NCBI GenBank assembly: GCA_013398275.1
Contig: VZSE01002207.1
Coordinates: forward strand, 648,889-712,888
Source of the DNA: Promerops cafer
Taxonomy: Eukaryota > Chordata > Aves > Passeriformes > Nectariniidae
Length of the DNA stretch: 64,000 nucleotides
Reading direction: 5' to 3'
The stretch's first letter is position 1. Each line of letters opens with the position of its first letter. Below the pieces are notes generated by a model. That model had not been told where the DNA came from. It ran no database searches and worked only from the letters and a program-made list of their open reading frames with translations. A program made the position numbers and the translations under genes. Of this stretch, positions 12,545 through 25,600 are shown piece after piece.

Positions 12545-13067
12545 AATTACAGAACCCCAGAATGGGGTTGGAAAGGGACCTTAAAGTCCATCAAGTTCCA
12601 GCCCCCTGCCATGGGACACCTTCCACTATCCCAGGTTGCTCCAAGCCCTGTCCAACCTGGCCTGAAACAGTTCCAGGGATGGGGCAACCACAGCTTCTCT
12701 GAGCACCCTGTGCCAGGGCCTCCCCACCCTCACAGGGAGGAATTTCTTCCCAATATCCCATCTAACCCTGTCTTTGTCAGCTTGAAGCCATTTCCCCTTG
12801 TTCTGTCACTCCATCCCTTGTCCCAGGTCCCTCTCCGGGTCTCCTGGAGCCCCTTTAGGCCCTGGAAGGGGCTCTGAGCTCTCCCTGGAGTTTTCTCTTC
12901 TCCAGGAAGGAGGATGACTTAACTTCTCCAGGCTGTCTCAGCCTGGCTCCAGAGCAGAGGGGCTCTAGGCCCTGGAGAATGTTTGTGGCCTCCTCTGGAC
13001 TCACTCCAGTATCTCCACATCCTTCTCAAGCTGAGGCCCTCAGACCTGAACCCAGTACTGCAGGTGG
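12545..13067 (-). mobile_element. CR1 LINE, about 520-bp 3' portion
   Basis: Reverse-complement CR1. GGTTGGAAAGGGACCTTAAAG near its left end marks the element's 3' end. It continues through TTCCCCTTGTTCTGTCACTC and on to CTCCACATCCTTCTCAAGCT. Confidence 0.93.
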
Positions 13068-13819
13068 GTTTCTAAATATTAATTTTTTTTTATTTTCTTG
13101 CTGATGGGAAACATGGCATATTTGCATTTTTGAGCCTGAATAGTTTTAATTCAGTTTTTTATTGTACAAGCTCAAGAGGAACATTTACTTTGTTTTCACT
13201 GATTAGTTATACAATTATTCCTTTCAGATACCACATGAACCATGAACCATAATATTGTATTCTTTGCTAATACATTTTGGCTGAGGTATTTACATGAAAA
13301 CACAATACATAAATGTAATGAATTTTTCAAATGAACACATCGGTAATAGAAAGTAATCTTTTTTTTTTTTTTTCAGTGCACCAAAAATTCATTAAACTTT
13401 TCTCAATTAGCAAACTGACTTTTCTAAATAAGCTGCTGATTGAGCACGAGCCACGAGCTGGATTTGATAACGTTGGATGGTGCCTGTCACCAGGGAGAGA
13501 GATAATCTCTGCCAGCCCAGAGCAGGCATCTTCTGCTGGATCTGACACCTCTTGGAGGGGGTACCACTTCCAGCTGCTCACCAGTGAGGAGTCAGGGCTT
13601 GCTAATGCCCAAATGAGAATAATCTTCTGTCTAGGAGGTGAAATGAAGTCCTGGGCTGAGTCCAACCTTCAGGCCTGTATCAGCATCCGTGCTGTGGCCA
13701 GCCAGGCCAGGGAGAGGAGGAAACTGGGAATGAGGGAGGACAAAACCTGGTTAATTTTCAGCTGGCTGAAGGCACAGATGTGGCTGTTCCTGTTTCTGCA
13801 GAGCTACAAGTGTGGTAGA
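13068..13819. other. Intergenic, no gene recognised
   Basis: AT-rich up to about 13440 with a T-tract at 13359-13374, then mixed sequence. The 191-codon plus-strand frame here runs into a CR1 and is not a gene. Confidence 0.5.
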
Positions 13820-13953
13820 AGTGTTCAAAGCCAGGTTGGACAGGGCTTGGAGCAGCCTGGTCTATGGAAGGTGTCCCTGCCCATGGCAGGGACTGGGACT
13901 GGATGAGCTTTAAGGGCCCTTCCACCCCAAACCACCCTGTGACTCTGTGATTG
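13820..13953 (+). mobile_element. CR1 LINE 3'-end fragment
   Basis: GTGTTCAAAGCCAGGTTGGA, CTGCCCATGGCAGGGAC and a CTGTGACTCTGTGATTGTG tail. Confidence 0.88.
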
Positions 13954-14498
13954 TGTTCAACGATGACACAAACTGTTACAGCCTGGAGAAGTTAAGTCAT
14001 CCTCCTTCTGAAGTCAGCACTGTACTCTTTTATTTATTTTTAATTTTATTAGTATTCTGTTTTCCATAGAATCCTTTTGTGGAGTCCTTTAAATATTCTG
14101 TGCAGAAACCAGGGACTGATGATGAAATCTTGGTGTCACTGAAATTAGTGGGGAGCTTGCTCCTGGCTTTATTGGGGGGATTTGGCTCTGGCCGAGTCTT
14201 TTTGTGTGAAGTGGAATAAATCCATCAGGAGTGGAGTGTCTCAGCACAATGAACACCTCCCAGTGCCTTTCACATAGATCACACTGTTACATCATGTGCC
14301 TGACCTACTTTGCTTTAATAAGCTCATCTGTGTGCAGTGGAAGATAAGCAAAACCACTCTTCTGACACGAAAATCCACCCTGTCTATCAACACGTGTGTG
14401 CTGCTCTTGGCAGGGGCTGATCCTGGGCTGATAAGGGCTGGTTTTCCCTCTCATGGAAGTAAAACTTCCACTGGCATCCAGTGAGGCTCAGACTGGGA

Positions 14499-14681
14499 GG
14501 CCCTGGAAAAGGTTGCCCAGGAAAGCTGTGGCTGGTCCATCCCTGGCAGTGTCCAAGGCCAGGTTGGACGGGGCTTGGAGCAGCCTGGGATAGGGGAAGG
14601 TGTCCCTGTCCATGGCAGGGGGCTGGAATGAGATGATCTTGAAGGTTCCTTCCAACCCAAACCATTCTGGGATTCTGTGAC
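14499..14681 (+). mobile_element. CR1 LINE 3'-end fragment
   Basis: GGTTGCCCAGGAAAGCTGTG, GTCCAAGGCCAGGTTGGACG, CCTTCCAACCCAAACC and a GGGATTCTGTGA end. Confidence 0.92.
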
Positions 14682-15050
14682 TTGACCCCATTACAGGGCT
14701 GGGAAGGACAAGCAGTCAGCTTCAGGGCCTGGACATGGACAAAGAGCAAGGAGTGGGATCAATGGTGGGATTCAAAAATTGTGTCACGTTGCTCCCCGTG
14801 TTGGGATATGCAGGGCTCAGGAGGGCCTTTGTGTCCATGTCCTCCTGGATGAGCCAGGAATGTTTCTCTTTGAACACTTTGTTTTCCTGGTGCAGCTCCC
14901 CAGGGCCACCATGGGGCCTCCCAGGGCTGCTGCTCCCAGGGACAATCCAGGCTCTCGCTCCTGCCGAGCATCTTCGTGCTTGGGTTTCCCACCAGGATGC
15001 AGCTGAGCACGGGCAGCCCCACTCCAGCATCTCTGCCTCTGGATGGGCAG

Positions 15051-15210
15051 GATCAGAGAATCTCCGAGCATCCTGAGTTGGAAGGGACCCACAAGGATCA
15101 TCAAGTCCAGCTTCTGGCCCAAGAATCCCACCCTGTGCCTGAGAGCACTGTCCAAATCCTCCTTGAACTCTGGCTGACTCGGTGCCTGGGCCACTTCCCT
15201 GGAGAGCCTG
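15051..15210 (-). mobile_element. CR1 LINE fragment, different subfamily
   Basis: GAGTTGGAAGGGACCCACAA, ATCATCAAGTCCAGCTTCTG and CCCACCCTGTGCCTGAGAGC are typical of the CR1 subfamily with ACCCACAAGGATCATC. Confidence 0.85.
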
Positions 15211-18200
15211 GATCTCCTATCCTACCCAAAGACACGGAGTTCCCTTGGAAAATCCCGGCCTCTCCTGGGAAAGCTTCCCCCACAAACTCTGCTAGATATG
15301 TCGGGGTGGGTGCTATGGCTCTCACTGTCAGAGGCACCCCTGAGACAACCCCTCCCAGTTCAAAGCCTTTCAGCAGTGCAGAAAAGCTGGTTTGGCTCCC
15401 AAAACAGCTCCTGCACACAACGCCACAAATGACAAAGCTCATTACCTGGGTCACGTTCTGGGGCCCAGCTGGCAAATTCCTTTGTGAGAGAAAATCCTGC
15501 CTGCTATGGAACACCCTTGACCAGCCCTAAACCTGCTTTTCCTGGGCTGGGAAGAGATGGGAGCACAGGCAGACCTGGCTGAGCAGCAGGGAGGTGAGCA
15601 GGACCCTTGTCGTGAGCATGAGCACAGAACCAGGATGCATCTCATCTTGTGGTGCCCTCCCTCTTTCTTTTGATTTTTTTTGCTTTGCTAGTGGATTTGG
15701 GTCAGTATTTTTATCTTTGCTTCCCTCTTTATTTATTTATTTGTTTGTTTGCTTATTTGTTCTCGCCTTTATTTTTTTTTATTTTTTATTTTTTNTTTTT
15801 TTTTTTTTTTTAATAGCGAGAAGATGGGAAAAGAAATAAATAAAGCTAACAGCGTGGAGGACAGAGATTTGCTTTTCATATGCTCCCTATTTTGGAGACA
15901 CAGGGATTGTGTCCAAGCATTGCTTTGGTTGATCCAGCCTTGAGGATGAGAGGTGAGCATCATTTCAGCCCCTGGAAAAACATGATGGGAGCTTTCTGCA
16001 TGAGCTTCATCCCAGCTCTGATCCTGACTTCCCTCTATTTATTTTCTCCACCTGAGGAGCAGCAGGATAACCCAGTGTTATCAGGGTCTCAGGGCCTGAT
16101 CCTGGCTCTGCTGGGGCCACTGGATAAATGCCTGTTCACAGGATGATGTTGTCCAGCCTGGAGAGCTTCATGGCTTGCCCTGACCCCAACTTTCTAAAGG
16201 TCTGAGGCTGCTGCTGTGAAAATACTGGTCTGTGACTAAAGCAAAGAGCTTTCCTCTGGAGCAGGGGACAAAAGGAGCAGCAGCTTCTAGGTAGAAGAGA
16301 CATGGAGACATAAATAAGGTCTCTGCCTTCAATTTCTGATCGAAATAGCTGCTTGCAGGGTGTCATCCATGGAAAAACTTATTTTTCAGCCACCTGGCAA
16401 CAGCAGCCGTGACCTACAAGCTGCTTCTGGATCCAACAGTTGTGTTTGGGAGGAAGGATCAGGTTTGTTCATGCCAAACCAGTTTAGGGCCCTGTGAAGC
16501 AAAACCCCAAAGCAAGAACTTGAAAATTAAGCACAAGTTTATGTGCTTTGCTGAGTGGGGCTGGAATATCCCCCCTCACCTACAGGCTTTGAGGACCTCA
16601 TTTTCTCACCCAGCTGTGGTGGAAGGTAGTGTGGAAGACAGCCTGGTCCACTTTTGGTGTCAGTGTGCTGAAGCAGCTCTGGAGATGAATTTAACCCTTT
16701 GTGTTTTGCCAGTGAGATGAGAACGTGCCCTGGGAACCCACAAAGGTTGTTCTGAATCCTGGGAATTGGATACCAACATCCCTTCAGGGTCAGCAGAGCC
16801 TTTGTTTGCCGTTGCTGATGTTAACATTTGGTCCTGTGGGACATCTTGGGCTCCTGTTCTTTCTGGTTAATCACAGCCTTTGTGCAGTCTCCCCTTTGCT
16901 GGGGGGGAAAGGCTAATGCAGCCCTCACTGTGCTACAGCTGCTGGCTGGGAATTGTCAATAGGTCACAAATAAATCTAGCACTGCACAGGAAAGACAATG
17001 AGATTATACATCCTCCTACTACTGCCAATTACAGTAAGAGCAACAATTATAAGGTAGCACTCCTACAGCTACCCCGGAGAGAAAATGAGAGGAAAATGTT
17101 CCATTAGCCTAATGAAGAGAGAGTGGTGGAGCTACAGTCAAATTTTCTCACTATTAGCTCTGACTGTGTGCCACTAACACACGAGGGAAGCAGGAGTCAT
17201 AGGGTAACAATTAAAGTTGCTGGCAATTAACCCCTGCCACGTGCATGCCTCTAATCTGATGAGAAAATTAAAAAGAGGCACGGTTACATTTTCTCACTGT
17301 TAGTCCCCAGAACGCACAAAGTGGCATTTGCAGGTGACAATGAAGGTTTGTCACCACTGAGGCCTGGGAAGTGCCACAGGTACTGTGGATTTGGTGGTAA
17401 AATGCCCTCGGGAGCACCAGGGTGAGGAGAAGCCGTGTGGATTTGGCTTAGACCCCCTCTGCTTAGCACAGAGGAAAGAGTCACTGCTGCATTTCCTCAT
17501 TAGCCTGGACAGAGTCACCCTGGGGAATTCTTGGGTGTCCACCCCCTGTGACAGCCCCAGAGGAGAAAAAAGGAAGAAAGAGGGACTTTGGGAGTAGCAA
17601 TGGGAAATATAAGAAATATCTTGCTGGATTGATATTGGCAAAAGGACAACCTGAGCCCTGGCTGACAACACCCACTGGCCACGCCAAGAGCTGCTTCGTT
17701 TCTCCTGGGGTGGTTTGGTCAGTGCAGCCCAGTATTTACCAAGGTTTCCTGAAGTATTGCTGTTTCCAGGACTTCTACAGGGAAGAGAAAGACTGATGTC
17801 TTCAAAGCCTGCCCAGAGCAAGCATGAGGTATTCTGCTGTTTAATGGTGGCTCCTGAGTTGTGTTGCAAAGCCACAGATCAATTTTCAGATCAAAATTTC
17901 TGGACTAAAATTCCAAACCCACGCTAGCATGGACCCAGGCCCGCTCTTCAAATTCCTCATTTCTGCTGCTGCCTCTGTGTCAAGTTAATATCAGCTTGAG
18001 GATCACAGTTGGGAGCCAGATTGGCATCTGGCTGGGGGATTTGGCCTGGGATGGGAATTGGCTTTATTTCCACACCCCATAAAATGTGAGAAGGGAAAAA
18101 TCTGTTTTCGGACCTCACACAGACTCGTGGTGTTGGAGTATCTCAACGCTGCTTGGGCTGTAGCAGAATTATCCTCAAAAAGCCCCTCTGTAGGGGATGT

Positions 18201-19783
18201 CAGGACCTTCCTGGGATCACTTACAGATCCTTCCCTCAGGGGAACAACAACCATGCCTTTACCAAGGGGCTCCTGGCCAGGCAGCTTTGGTCTGGAAGCC
18301 ACATTCCAGACAGCAGCAGGAGCAGGAATTAACCCATGGTGTAGTTATGGGGTTATGGGGTCTTCTGCCCCTGTTCCACCTGTGCACTTGCCCCACATGC
18401 CAGGAGGGTTTTTGGCACCTTCCCAGCACAGATTTTAAGCTGGGAGGGTCAGCTGGACCATCCCATCCCTGCCATGGGAGGGGTTGTGAAGGCAGGAAAA
18501 GGAGCCCCTGGTGCTTGAGCTGGGCGTGGTTCCCAAGCAGTCCTGGGTCCCTGGGGTCTCCCTGAGGGACCCTGGGCACAGGCTGGGGCCCCCTCAGTGC
18601 CCTGCAGGCCCTGGGATGTGCAGCTCCAGCCTCTTCCTCTCCGGGGCTGAGGTACCCCCCCTGGGATGGCTCCTGCCTTGGATTTTGGGCAGCAGCCATG
18701 GACTACAGCTGCTGATTCCCTCGTGCAGCTTTAGCTCATCCTCCCTCAAGCTGCACTGCACCACACTTCTCCTAACTCGCCGCTCAGCAAAAGGGCAAAA
18801 AGCAGTTTTTGCCGTGCCTGCAAGCACAAAAAAGGCTCCCATGCCTCTCCTTGCCTTTCGTTCCCACTGCCTTCCGAGATGTCCATCACTGCCCCAGATT
18901 CATTTAGTTTTGGAAACTCGTTTCTGAGTCTCAAAGAGAACTTGGCATCCATTTATTTGTGTGACACTGGGAATGAGAAGCAGGGTGGGAGTCTCAAAGC
19001 CAGCAGAGAGGTTTGGAAGCACAAAGGAATGATGGCTAAATCCTAATTACCTGCTCAGAGAGGGTGTCCCAGCACAGCCCCTGGATGGTTTGTTGCCAGA
19101 GGGATGCTGGGGCAGGAGGGAGCTGGGGGTGGAAGATGATGGCTCTGAGACCACGTTGAACTCTCCAGAGAATCCTTTCCATGAGTTAGAGGTGGTAGGG
19201 CTAAAAACTTCACTGCTCTGAGTGATTTGTGTAGTAATTTCCAAGCTGACACGCACTACATGGCAAATCTGAATTCCACTTTTAGCCCTGTTAAGAGATA
19301 AGGAACAGTGATTATTATAATTATGATGTGGTTACTTTATTGGTTAAATTAACATTTCGTTGTTGGGGTTGCTGTGCAATATACAATATTATTTTACCTA
19401 CTGTGCCTTCAAAGTCATCTTGTCACAGCAACAGCATGGCAGCATGGAAAAAGCCTTTTAACAAGTAGGTAAATACATGCCTTTGGGGGAGGCAGAGCGA
19501 TAATTATGTCTGCTTCAATACGTTTGACAGTGGAAAAAAAAAGCTAAAAAAAGTTGAATCAAAAATGAGAGAAAATATTGAGTGCTTGAAATAAGGGCAC
19601 TGGAATTAAAAAGGTGCAAAGTATTCAATACAGTGGCCTTGCTCTTTGGATCAGGTGTCAGTAGTACAACTACTCATAGTGCTGGGTTGCTTTAGGTTTA
19701 CAAGGGTGTGTAAAGGAATGCTACAGCCCTTCTCTGGGGATAAAGGGAGATTTATTGCAAATCCCACCTAGAATGGGACAGCT
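15211..19783. other. Intergenic, no gene recognised
   Basis: Contains the T-rich tract above. 16980-17290 is a repeat-free AT-rich block and a candidate conserved non-coding element. 18.4-18.9 kb is GC-rich with chance frames. Confidence 0.5.
15795..15795. other. Single N inside a poly-T tract
   Basis: The ambiguous base lies in a T-rich run from about 15770 to 15811, preceded by a TTTA/TTTG repeat from 15728. It probably reflects homopolymer-length uncertainty. Confidence 0.8.
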
Positions 19784-20037
19784 ATAGAATCACAGAATGG
19801 TTTGGGCAGGGACACCTTCCCCTATCCCAGGTGGCTCCAAGCCCCATCCAGCCTGGCCTGGGACCCTTCCAGGGATCCAGGGCCAGCCACAGCTTCTCTG
19901 GGCACCCTGTGCCAGGGCCTCCCCACCCTCACGGGGAGGAATTTGTTCTGTGTATCTGACTCAAATTTCCCCTCTTTCAGTTTTAACCCATTTCCCCTTG
20001 TCCTATCACTACAGTTCTTGGCAACAGTCCCTCTCCA
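19784..20037 (-). mobile_element. CR1 LINE 3'-end fragment
   Basis: ATAGAATCACAGAATGGTTT, then a direct jump to CAGGGACACCTTCCCC. The usual block naming the insertion front is deleted. CCCTTGTCCTATCACTACAG is near the other end. Confidence 0.92.
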
Positions 20038-22739
20038 GTGAGCTCATTTTGTCCCATACATGGACATGAATAACAGAAAACCCGGGGACACCTTTCCTCT
20101 CCATCCTTTCTTAGTGCATGAGGATGCTCCAGGTTTTCCTGCAGAATCCAGTGTAGCTGGGCAGGGACAGGAATAGATTTTTGCTTGAGCAAAGTGTTTA
20201 AGGTGGGGCTTTTGTGGAATTTGGTGCAGCCTTGTGCCAGACACAAAGCAAAGATGGGGAAGAGGTAACATGGGAGGAAAATGACACAAAGGATGTTTTA
20301 TGGAAGTTTTGGGCTTTCAGGAGGAAAACAAAGCAAAATCTCCTTGTAGGCACGTGAGTCTTGCAGCAGAAGCTTTGCTGGCCACAGTGGCCTCATTGCA
20401 ACTCAAGCTGGTGCAGCTTTGGAGATCAAATGGACCTTGGTCATTGTCCAAGGGCTGGCTGAGTGTGGCAGCAACCCCCCAGCATGGGCTGGAGTTGTTA
20501 TGGCTCATTCTTTGCTTCCTGGGAAGAGCCAGAGTGAACACCCAGTGTTTGCTGCAGGGCTCACCTTGCTGCGTCACCTCGGGATTTACTCTCCTGCTGC
20601 TTCTGCAGTGTGGGAAAGGAGAGATTTTGTGGCCCCTGGAATGCTCCAGTTTGGGATCTACAGGCAAAAGATCACCCCCAAAAAGCCCTTGCCTTTCTAG
20701 AGAGAGGTGGCCAAGAGCAGCCAGCACACAAATCCTAGGCCTGGGACCAACACTTTCCTTGCTGATGGTCTCTCTGCTCTTTCCTTCCTCTCCGTCCCCA
20801 GACACCAAGGGGAAGAGAAAAAAACACAGAAAAATAGAAAAAATCTTTCTGTGAACAAGCACTCCCTCAGCTCTTGTCTGTGGGCCAGCAGGCACGAGCA
20901 GCAGGAGAGAGTAAAGGGATTTGGGGCTTAGCTTTCCCAAATAATTGACAAGGACAGAGCTGGATTTGAGGTCGTTACTGCAGCCCTGCTCTCTGCTTGT
21001 GCCTGTCACGCCAGAGCCAAGGAGGAGGGTGCCAAAGGGGACTGTCCCCTTGTAGCAGCTGCCCCAAGGTTTTTGGGGCAGAGTCCTGGACGTGGTGCAC
21101 CCCACTGGGACATCCCCAGACACAGGAGCCTCCATGGGACCAGCGCTGCCACGACAGGAACTTGATCACTGTGATTGTTCTTCCAGTTCAAACCATTCAC
21201 TTGGGTCCCAGCTGGGCATTTTCCCTTTTCTTTTCCCCAGCATTTTATCCTGCAGGTACATTGGTGCTTTATTATGTATAAAATAAAGTCTGGGGCATAA
21301 TTCAGAAGCACATCTCATGATGAGCTTATGATTTCCTGCTCGTGTCCATTGCCCCAGCAGAGATTCCTCTCCTTCTCCTTCTCCACAGCTCATTGAAAGT
21401 CAAAAAGGTTCAGTGAAATTGCAGCTGTGAACTTGGAATTATTTTTTTTACAAAATAATGAGTTTCCCATGAATATGGGGCAACACAACCACACACAATT
21501 AAACAATGCCCACACACAAGTTTGCATCTGTACAAAGCATCAATTGGACACTTTGAATGAATTATTTGCTGTGTGCCCTGGTCTCCATGAAGGAAAGCAG
21601 CAGGACTTTTGCATGAACCACATGGCAAGTCAGACATATACATAAAATGACATTATTTTTGAAGAGAACTTAATTTGGAATCAGAAAAAATCCCCCAAAC
21701 TATGCTTTGCCCTTAAAAGGAGTCCTTGGGGACAAAAGCTTTCTCCTGAGGGTAATCTTCAAAATCTGGCTATCCTTTCCTTAGGCTAGAAGCAGGAAAT
21801 ATGATTTTATTGGTTTTTCCCCCCACAATAAAATGCTTGTTCCCACTACTCTCCTCTCCAAACGGTGCAGCCCATCCCGAGCGGCCGAAGACGAGACTAA
21901 TCTACCTCCAACACTCCAATAAATAAAATGTAAATGTTTGTCATAAGAATGCCTCCATTGTCAGCACCATCCCAGGATTTTTCAACCTTTGACTCCCAGC
22001 AGTGACCGGCTGAGTAGCAACAGCCGAGTGCTGAAAGAATTTTTCAACAGCAATTTGCTTGTTCCAATTTGCTTTTCAGGGCTGCTGCTCAGGATTGCTG
22101 GCCAGGGCTGTAAAAGGATCCTGTCCTATTAATTTGGCCCAGCTTCCCCTCTTGTTCTTGTGATATTCAGTTTCTCTGGGAGTTCCAGTGAGTGAGTTAA
22201 TTGAATTGGAAGTGCCACCAGGCGCTGGCCGGCGGATCTACGGTTTCATGTAGGAAAAGCGGCTCCCGCCGGCCGCAGAAACAGATACGGGCAGCTGCTG
22301 AGGAGGTGAAGAGATGTCTGGAGATGCTTTATTCCCGAGGCAATAGCCCCCAGTTGTGCTCTCAGACTGGTCAGCCAGTACAGCTCCCTTCCTCTGGCAT
22401 CGCTGGTTGTCCAGCCTGATCCCCGGGCGAGCGCGGAGGGGGCTGAGCAGCAGGGTCCACGTGCTGGAGCAGGGGTCGGGAGCGCCGTGATTTTGTGAGA
22501 GTGGGCTGATGCCCACTCCATTCTCATGTTCCCTCTGTGCCTCCAAGCCAAGTGGGACCATTTCAGCACTGCAAAGTGGTATTTCTCCTAATTGCCCAGC
22601 CTGCAATCGCAGCTCACCCTCTTGTCAGAACCCTGGTCACTGAGAATTTTGGGCTGTCTGTGCTGAGGGGCACTGACCCTCAGAAAAGCACTGCATTTAA
22701 CCTGAGGCTGTGGAGAAAAATTGCAAAATTAAGCAATAG
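20038..22739. other. Intergenic, no gene recognised
   Basis: Holds a long unassigned 272-codon minus-strand frame (20317-21135). It also holds a repeat-free stretch at 21880-22110 that may be conserved non-coding DNA, and a small CpG-rich patch near 22220-22290. Confidence 0.45.
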
Positions 22740-23190
22740 CAGTGAGATTATAAATTGTAGTTTAAGTAGAAGTATGTAATATCACAGGGTAGAAAACTTG
22801 AAGTTTAAAAGTTTTAAAATAATATAATATATGTGAAGCAAGATGGAAGTTTTTGAGTGTTAGCTAGTTCTGCTTCTCCAACTTCTTCTTCATGCACTTT
22901 AAGTAGTAGTTTGTAATTAGACAAAAAAGTCCACAGTGCAGACTTTGCATTTTTAATTATTAAATTAAAAAAAAATTAAGTGTCCCTTCTTAATTAAATA
23001 ATGCGTAAAAGACCTTAATGAGAAAAAACCAAAAGCCATTTTTCACTTTACTAACTAAAACTCACAACTCATAAGACTATAACATAAATAAAATTTAATA
23101 AACATCTAAATACAAACAAGAGAAGCTACATGTCTCATCTTCAATCCCAACTCTAATAAAAAAAACTCCCAAACAAAACAAAAAAAGCAA
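22740..23190. mobile_element. Possible avian ERV LTR-like AT-rich block
   Basis: AT-rich sequence with phrases such as GATGGAAGTTTTTGAGTG and GAGAAGCTACATGTCTCATC, which remind me of songbird LTR repeats. Boundaries and orientation are not established. It could be unrelated AT-rich DNA. Confidence 0.3.
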
Positions 23191-23850
23191 CCACACCCTC
23201 TGGTATCAGTAAATACAGCCAGCCTGGCAATGACTCCACTGGCACTCAGTAAAACTCAGGGGTAAGTGTGGACACACTTTTTCTGCCAGGAAGTAGAAAA
23301 ACGGAAGCAAAAATCAGTTTATAATTGCTATTGCACTTTTGGTGAGGTTTAGGGATGAAAGGTGCATAATATTGCAGTCTTGAAATTGGGAAAATTCGTC
23401 TGAAAACTGGAAGAAACCTCGGAGAAGTCCCGCCGGTGGCAAAGCGATTCCGCAGGAATTTGTGGATATAATCCCGAGTCTGTTTCTAAGCTTTGTTCAG
23501 ACTGTGGTAGCCAGCAGAGGTTTTCCCAGGGTGAGGCACCTCTGCTCACCTGGGCCACCCCCGGGAGCTGCCGTGGTCTGGGATGAGGCTGGAGCTGCTC
23601 CAGGCTCGGCGGGGACAGGAGCTGCTGTGGCACGAGGCTGGGAATGACCCTAAATGCTTGCAAAGGCCAAGCTGTGACAACAAAGTCACTCCCAACCTTC
23701 TCCCATCCCCAAAATTAAGCCAGACTCTGAGGAAATGTCTGCCTGGATGAGAAACACGTGAGAGAATGAAGTGAAAACGGGTGGGGAGCGGAGTGAAGGT
23801 GTTTGCAGTGCTCACACCACGCAAGGCTGCAGCGAACCAGCCACTCCAGG

Positions 23851-24122
23851 GAATCACAGAATCACAGAAGGGACATTAAAGCCCATCCAGTTCCACCCCT
23901 GCCAGGGCAGGGACACCTTCCACTGTCCCAGCTTGCTCCAAGCCCCGTCCAACCTGGCCTGGGACACTTCAGGGATGGAGCAGCCACAAGTCCTGTGGGT
24001 AACCTGTGCCTCACCACCAGCACAGGGAAGAATTTCTTGCCAATATCCCATCTCACCCTGCCCTCTGTCAGTTTGAATCCACCCTCTCTTATCCTGTCAC
24101 TCCAGGCCCCTTGTAGAATGTC
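23851..24122 (-). mobile_element. CR1 LINE 3'-end fragment
   Basis: Two tail units GAATCACA precede GAAGGGACATTAAAGCCCAT, CAGGGACACCTTCCACTGTC and AAGAATTTCTTGCCAATATC. Confidence 0.93.
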
Positions 24123-24124
24123 CT

Positions 24125-24286
24125 CAAAAAAAAAAAAAAACAAACCCCACAAAAAAACCCACAACCAACCAAAAAAAAAACCCCTAAAAAACCAACCAAC
24201 CAAACAACCAAAAAACCACCAAAAAACCCCCAAAAAACAAAACAAAACAAAACAAAACAAACCAAAAAAAACCCACAAAAAAAAGA
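24125..24286. repeat. A/C-rich low-complexity tract
   Basis: About 160 bp composed almost only of A and C, including a (CAAAA)n run near 24237-24262. It lies immediately next to the 5' truncation of the CR1 fragment. Confidence 0.9.
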
Positions 24287-25511
24287 AGTGACCCGGTGAC
24301 CTCAGACAGCCCAGACCCCACAGGCAGAAACGCCTGCCGGGCTGGTTTGGGGCCGCCACAGGGGGGCAGGAACGGCCTTTGGAGAGCATCATCCTCTCCC
24401 CGGAGTCAGCTCTGCCTTCATTCGCGGATCGCTGCCCTTCGCTGGAACGGGGACCTACGGCACGCTGCCTTTAAAGCGGAGCTCTGCGAGCGGGCTTGGG
24501 GTGTTTCTCCTCTAGAGGTACAACTGAGGGCTGAAAAATGGAAATTCCCCACATTTCAGAGGTGCTGGAGATGCTTTCTGGTTTTGATCGCTGTTTATTA
24601 AGAGATTAACCGTCAGATTACTGTAAATAATTAGCAAATAGTTTTTAATGTAATCAGCATAGAATATCATCCTGTATTATGTATTTGATGAAAATTTTTT
24701 TATTGCTCAATTTGGGAAAAACAGCCAAAAAAACTGATAAATGCCATTCAGCTGTTTTGCCATATTTCCCATATTATTTATGTACTTATATATGTATTTA
24801 TTTTATAGACATGAACACAGACTCACACAAATATCACAAAGCAGCAACACCCACTCCCCACATTTCCTTTTGCTCAAAACATTTTCTGAATCCCATACAG
24901 ATACAACCCAATTTTTAAAATAATGTAGTGTAAATTAAATTTTCTAAAATTATTTTCCAAATAATTTGATTTAGCTAAAGCAAGTCATCAATTATCTGTC
25001 ACTGATGAGGCACTACAGAGACCAGCATGGGGTTTGTGGCTCTTTGCTTTGACTGCTTGCAGTTCCCCTGTATTTATTATGCAGACAACAATTTGGGCTT
25101 ATTTTCAAATATAAATTTCTCTCCCTCACTGGCTCAATGCAGAGCTCATGTAGTCAGTAAAGCAAATAAAAAAAAAATATTTTAAAACCCTCCCCTCTTA
25201 TGTTTTCCTGACTTGTAAGTGGGTAAACTTCCCTTGGAAAGCACATGTAACATTATATTTACTAGGAAGACCCTAAAGCCTTATGGACTATCACGTTACT
25301 CCAGAGTCTGGCATTTCTTAAAAGGGATTTCTTTCTTAAAGCCACTACACTGTAATGGCTCTTGAGAAGCTGTTACTGTCTTGAGTGCAAATCCTTCTTA
25401 GTTTGTGTGTTATTGACCTGATCAAGTGTGATGGGGGCCTTCGATGAGCCTTCGGGGGGATTTTGAGGCTGTGGAATCCCACGAGGAAATTTTCATTGGA
25501 AATTAAAATTT
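24287..25511. other. Intergenic, no gene recognised
   Basis: 24290-24500 is CpG-rich with no gene model. 24.6-25.2 kb is AT-rich. Confidence 0.5.
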
Positions 25512-25600
25512 CCCTGCCCGAGGCTGGCAGGGGGTTGTAACTGGGTGATCTTTAAGGTCTCTTCCAACCCAAACCGTTCCAGGATTCTCTGATTCTATAA
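25512..25600 (+). mobile_element. CR1 LINE 3'-end remnant
   Basis: GGTGATCTTTAAGGTCTCTT, CCAACCCAAACC and an ATTCTCTGATTCTATAAAA tail. The part upstream is degraded. Confidence 0.85.

Noticed and set aside
23040..23190. Nuclear mitochondrial insertion
   Set aside because: AT-rich with CA-type words, but no recognisable mitochondrial peptide or RNA. An LTR-like origin fits better.
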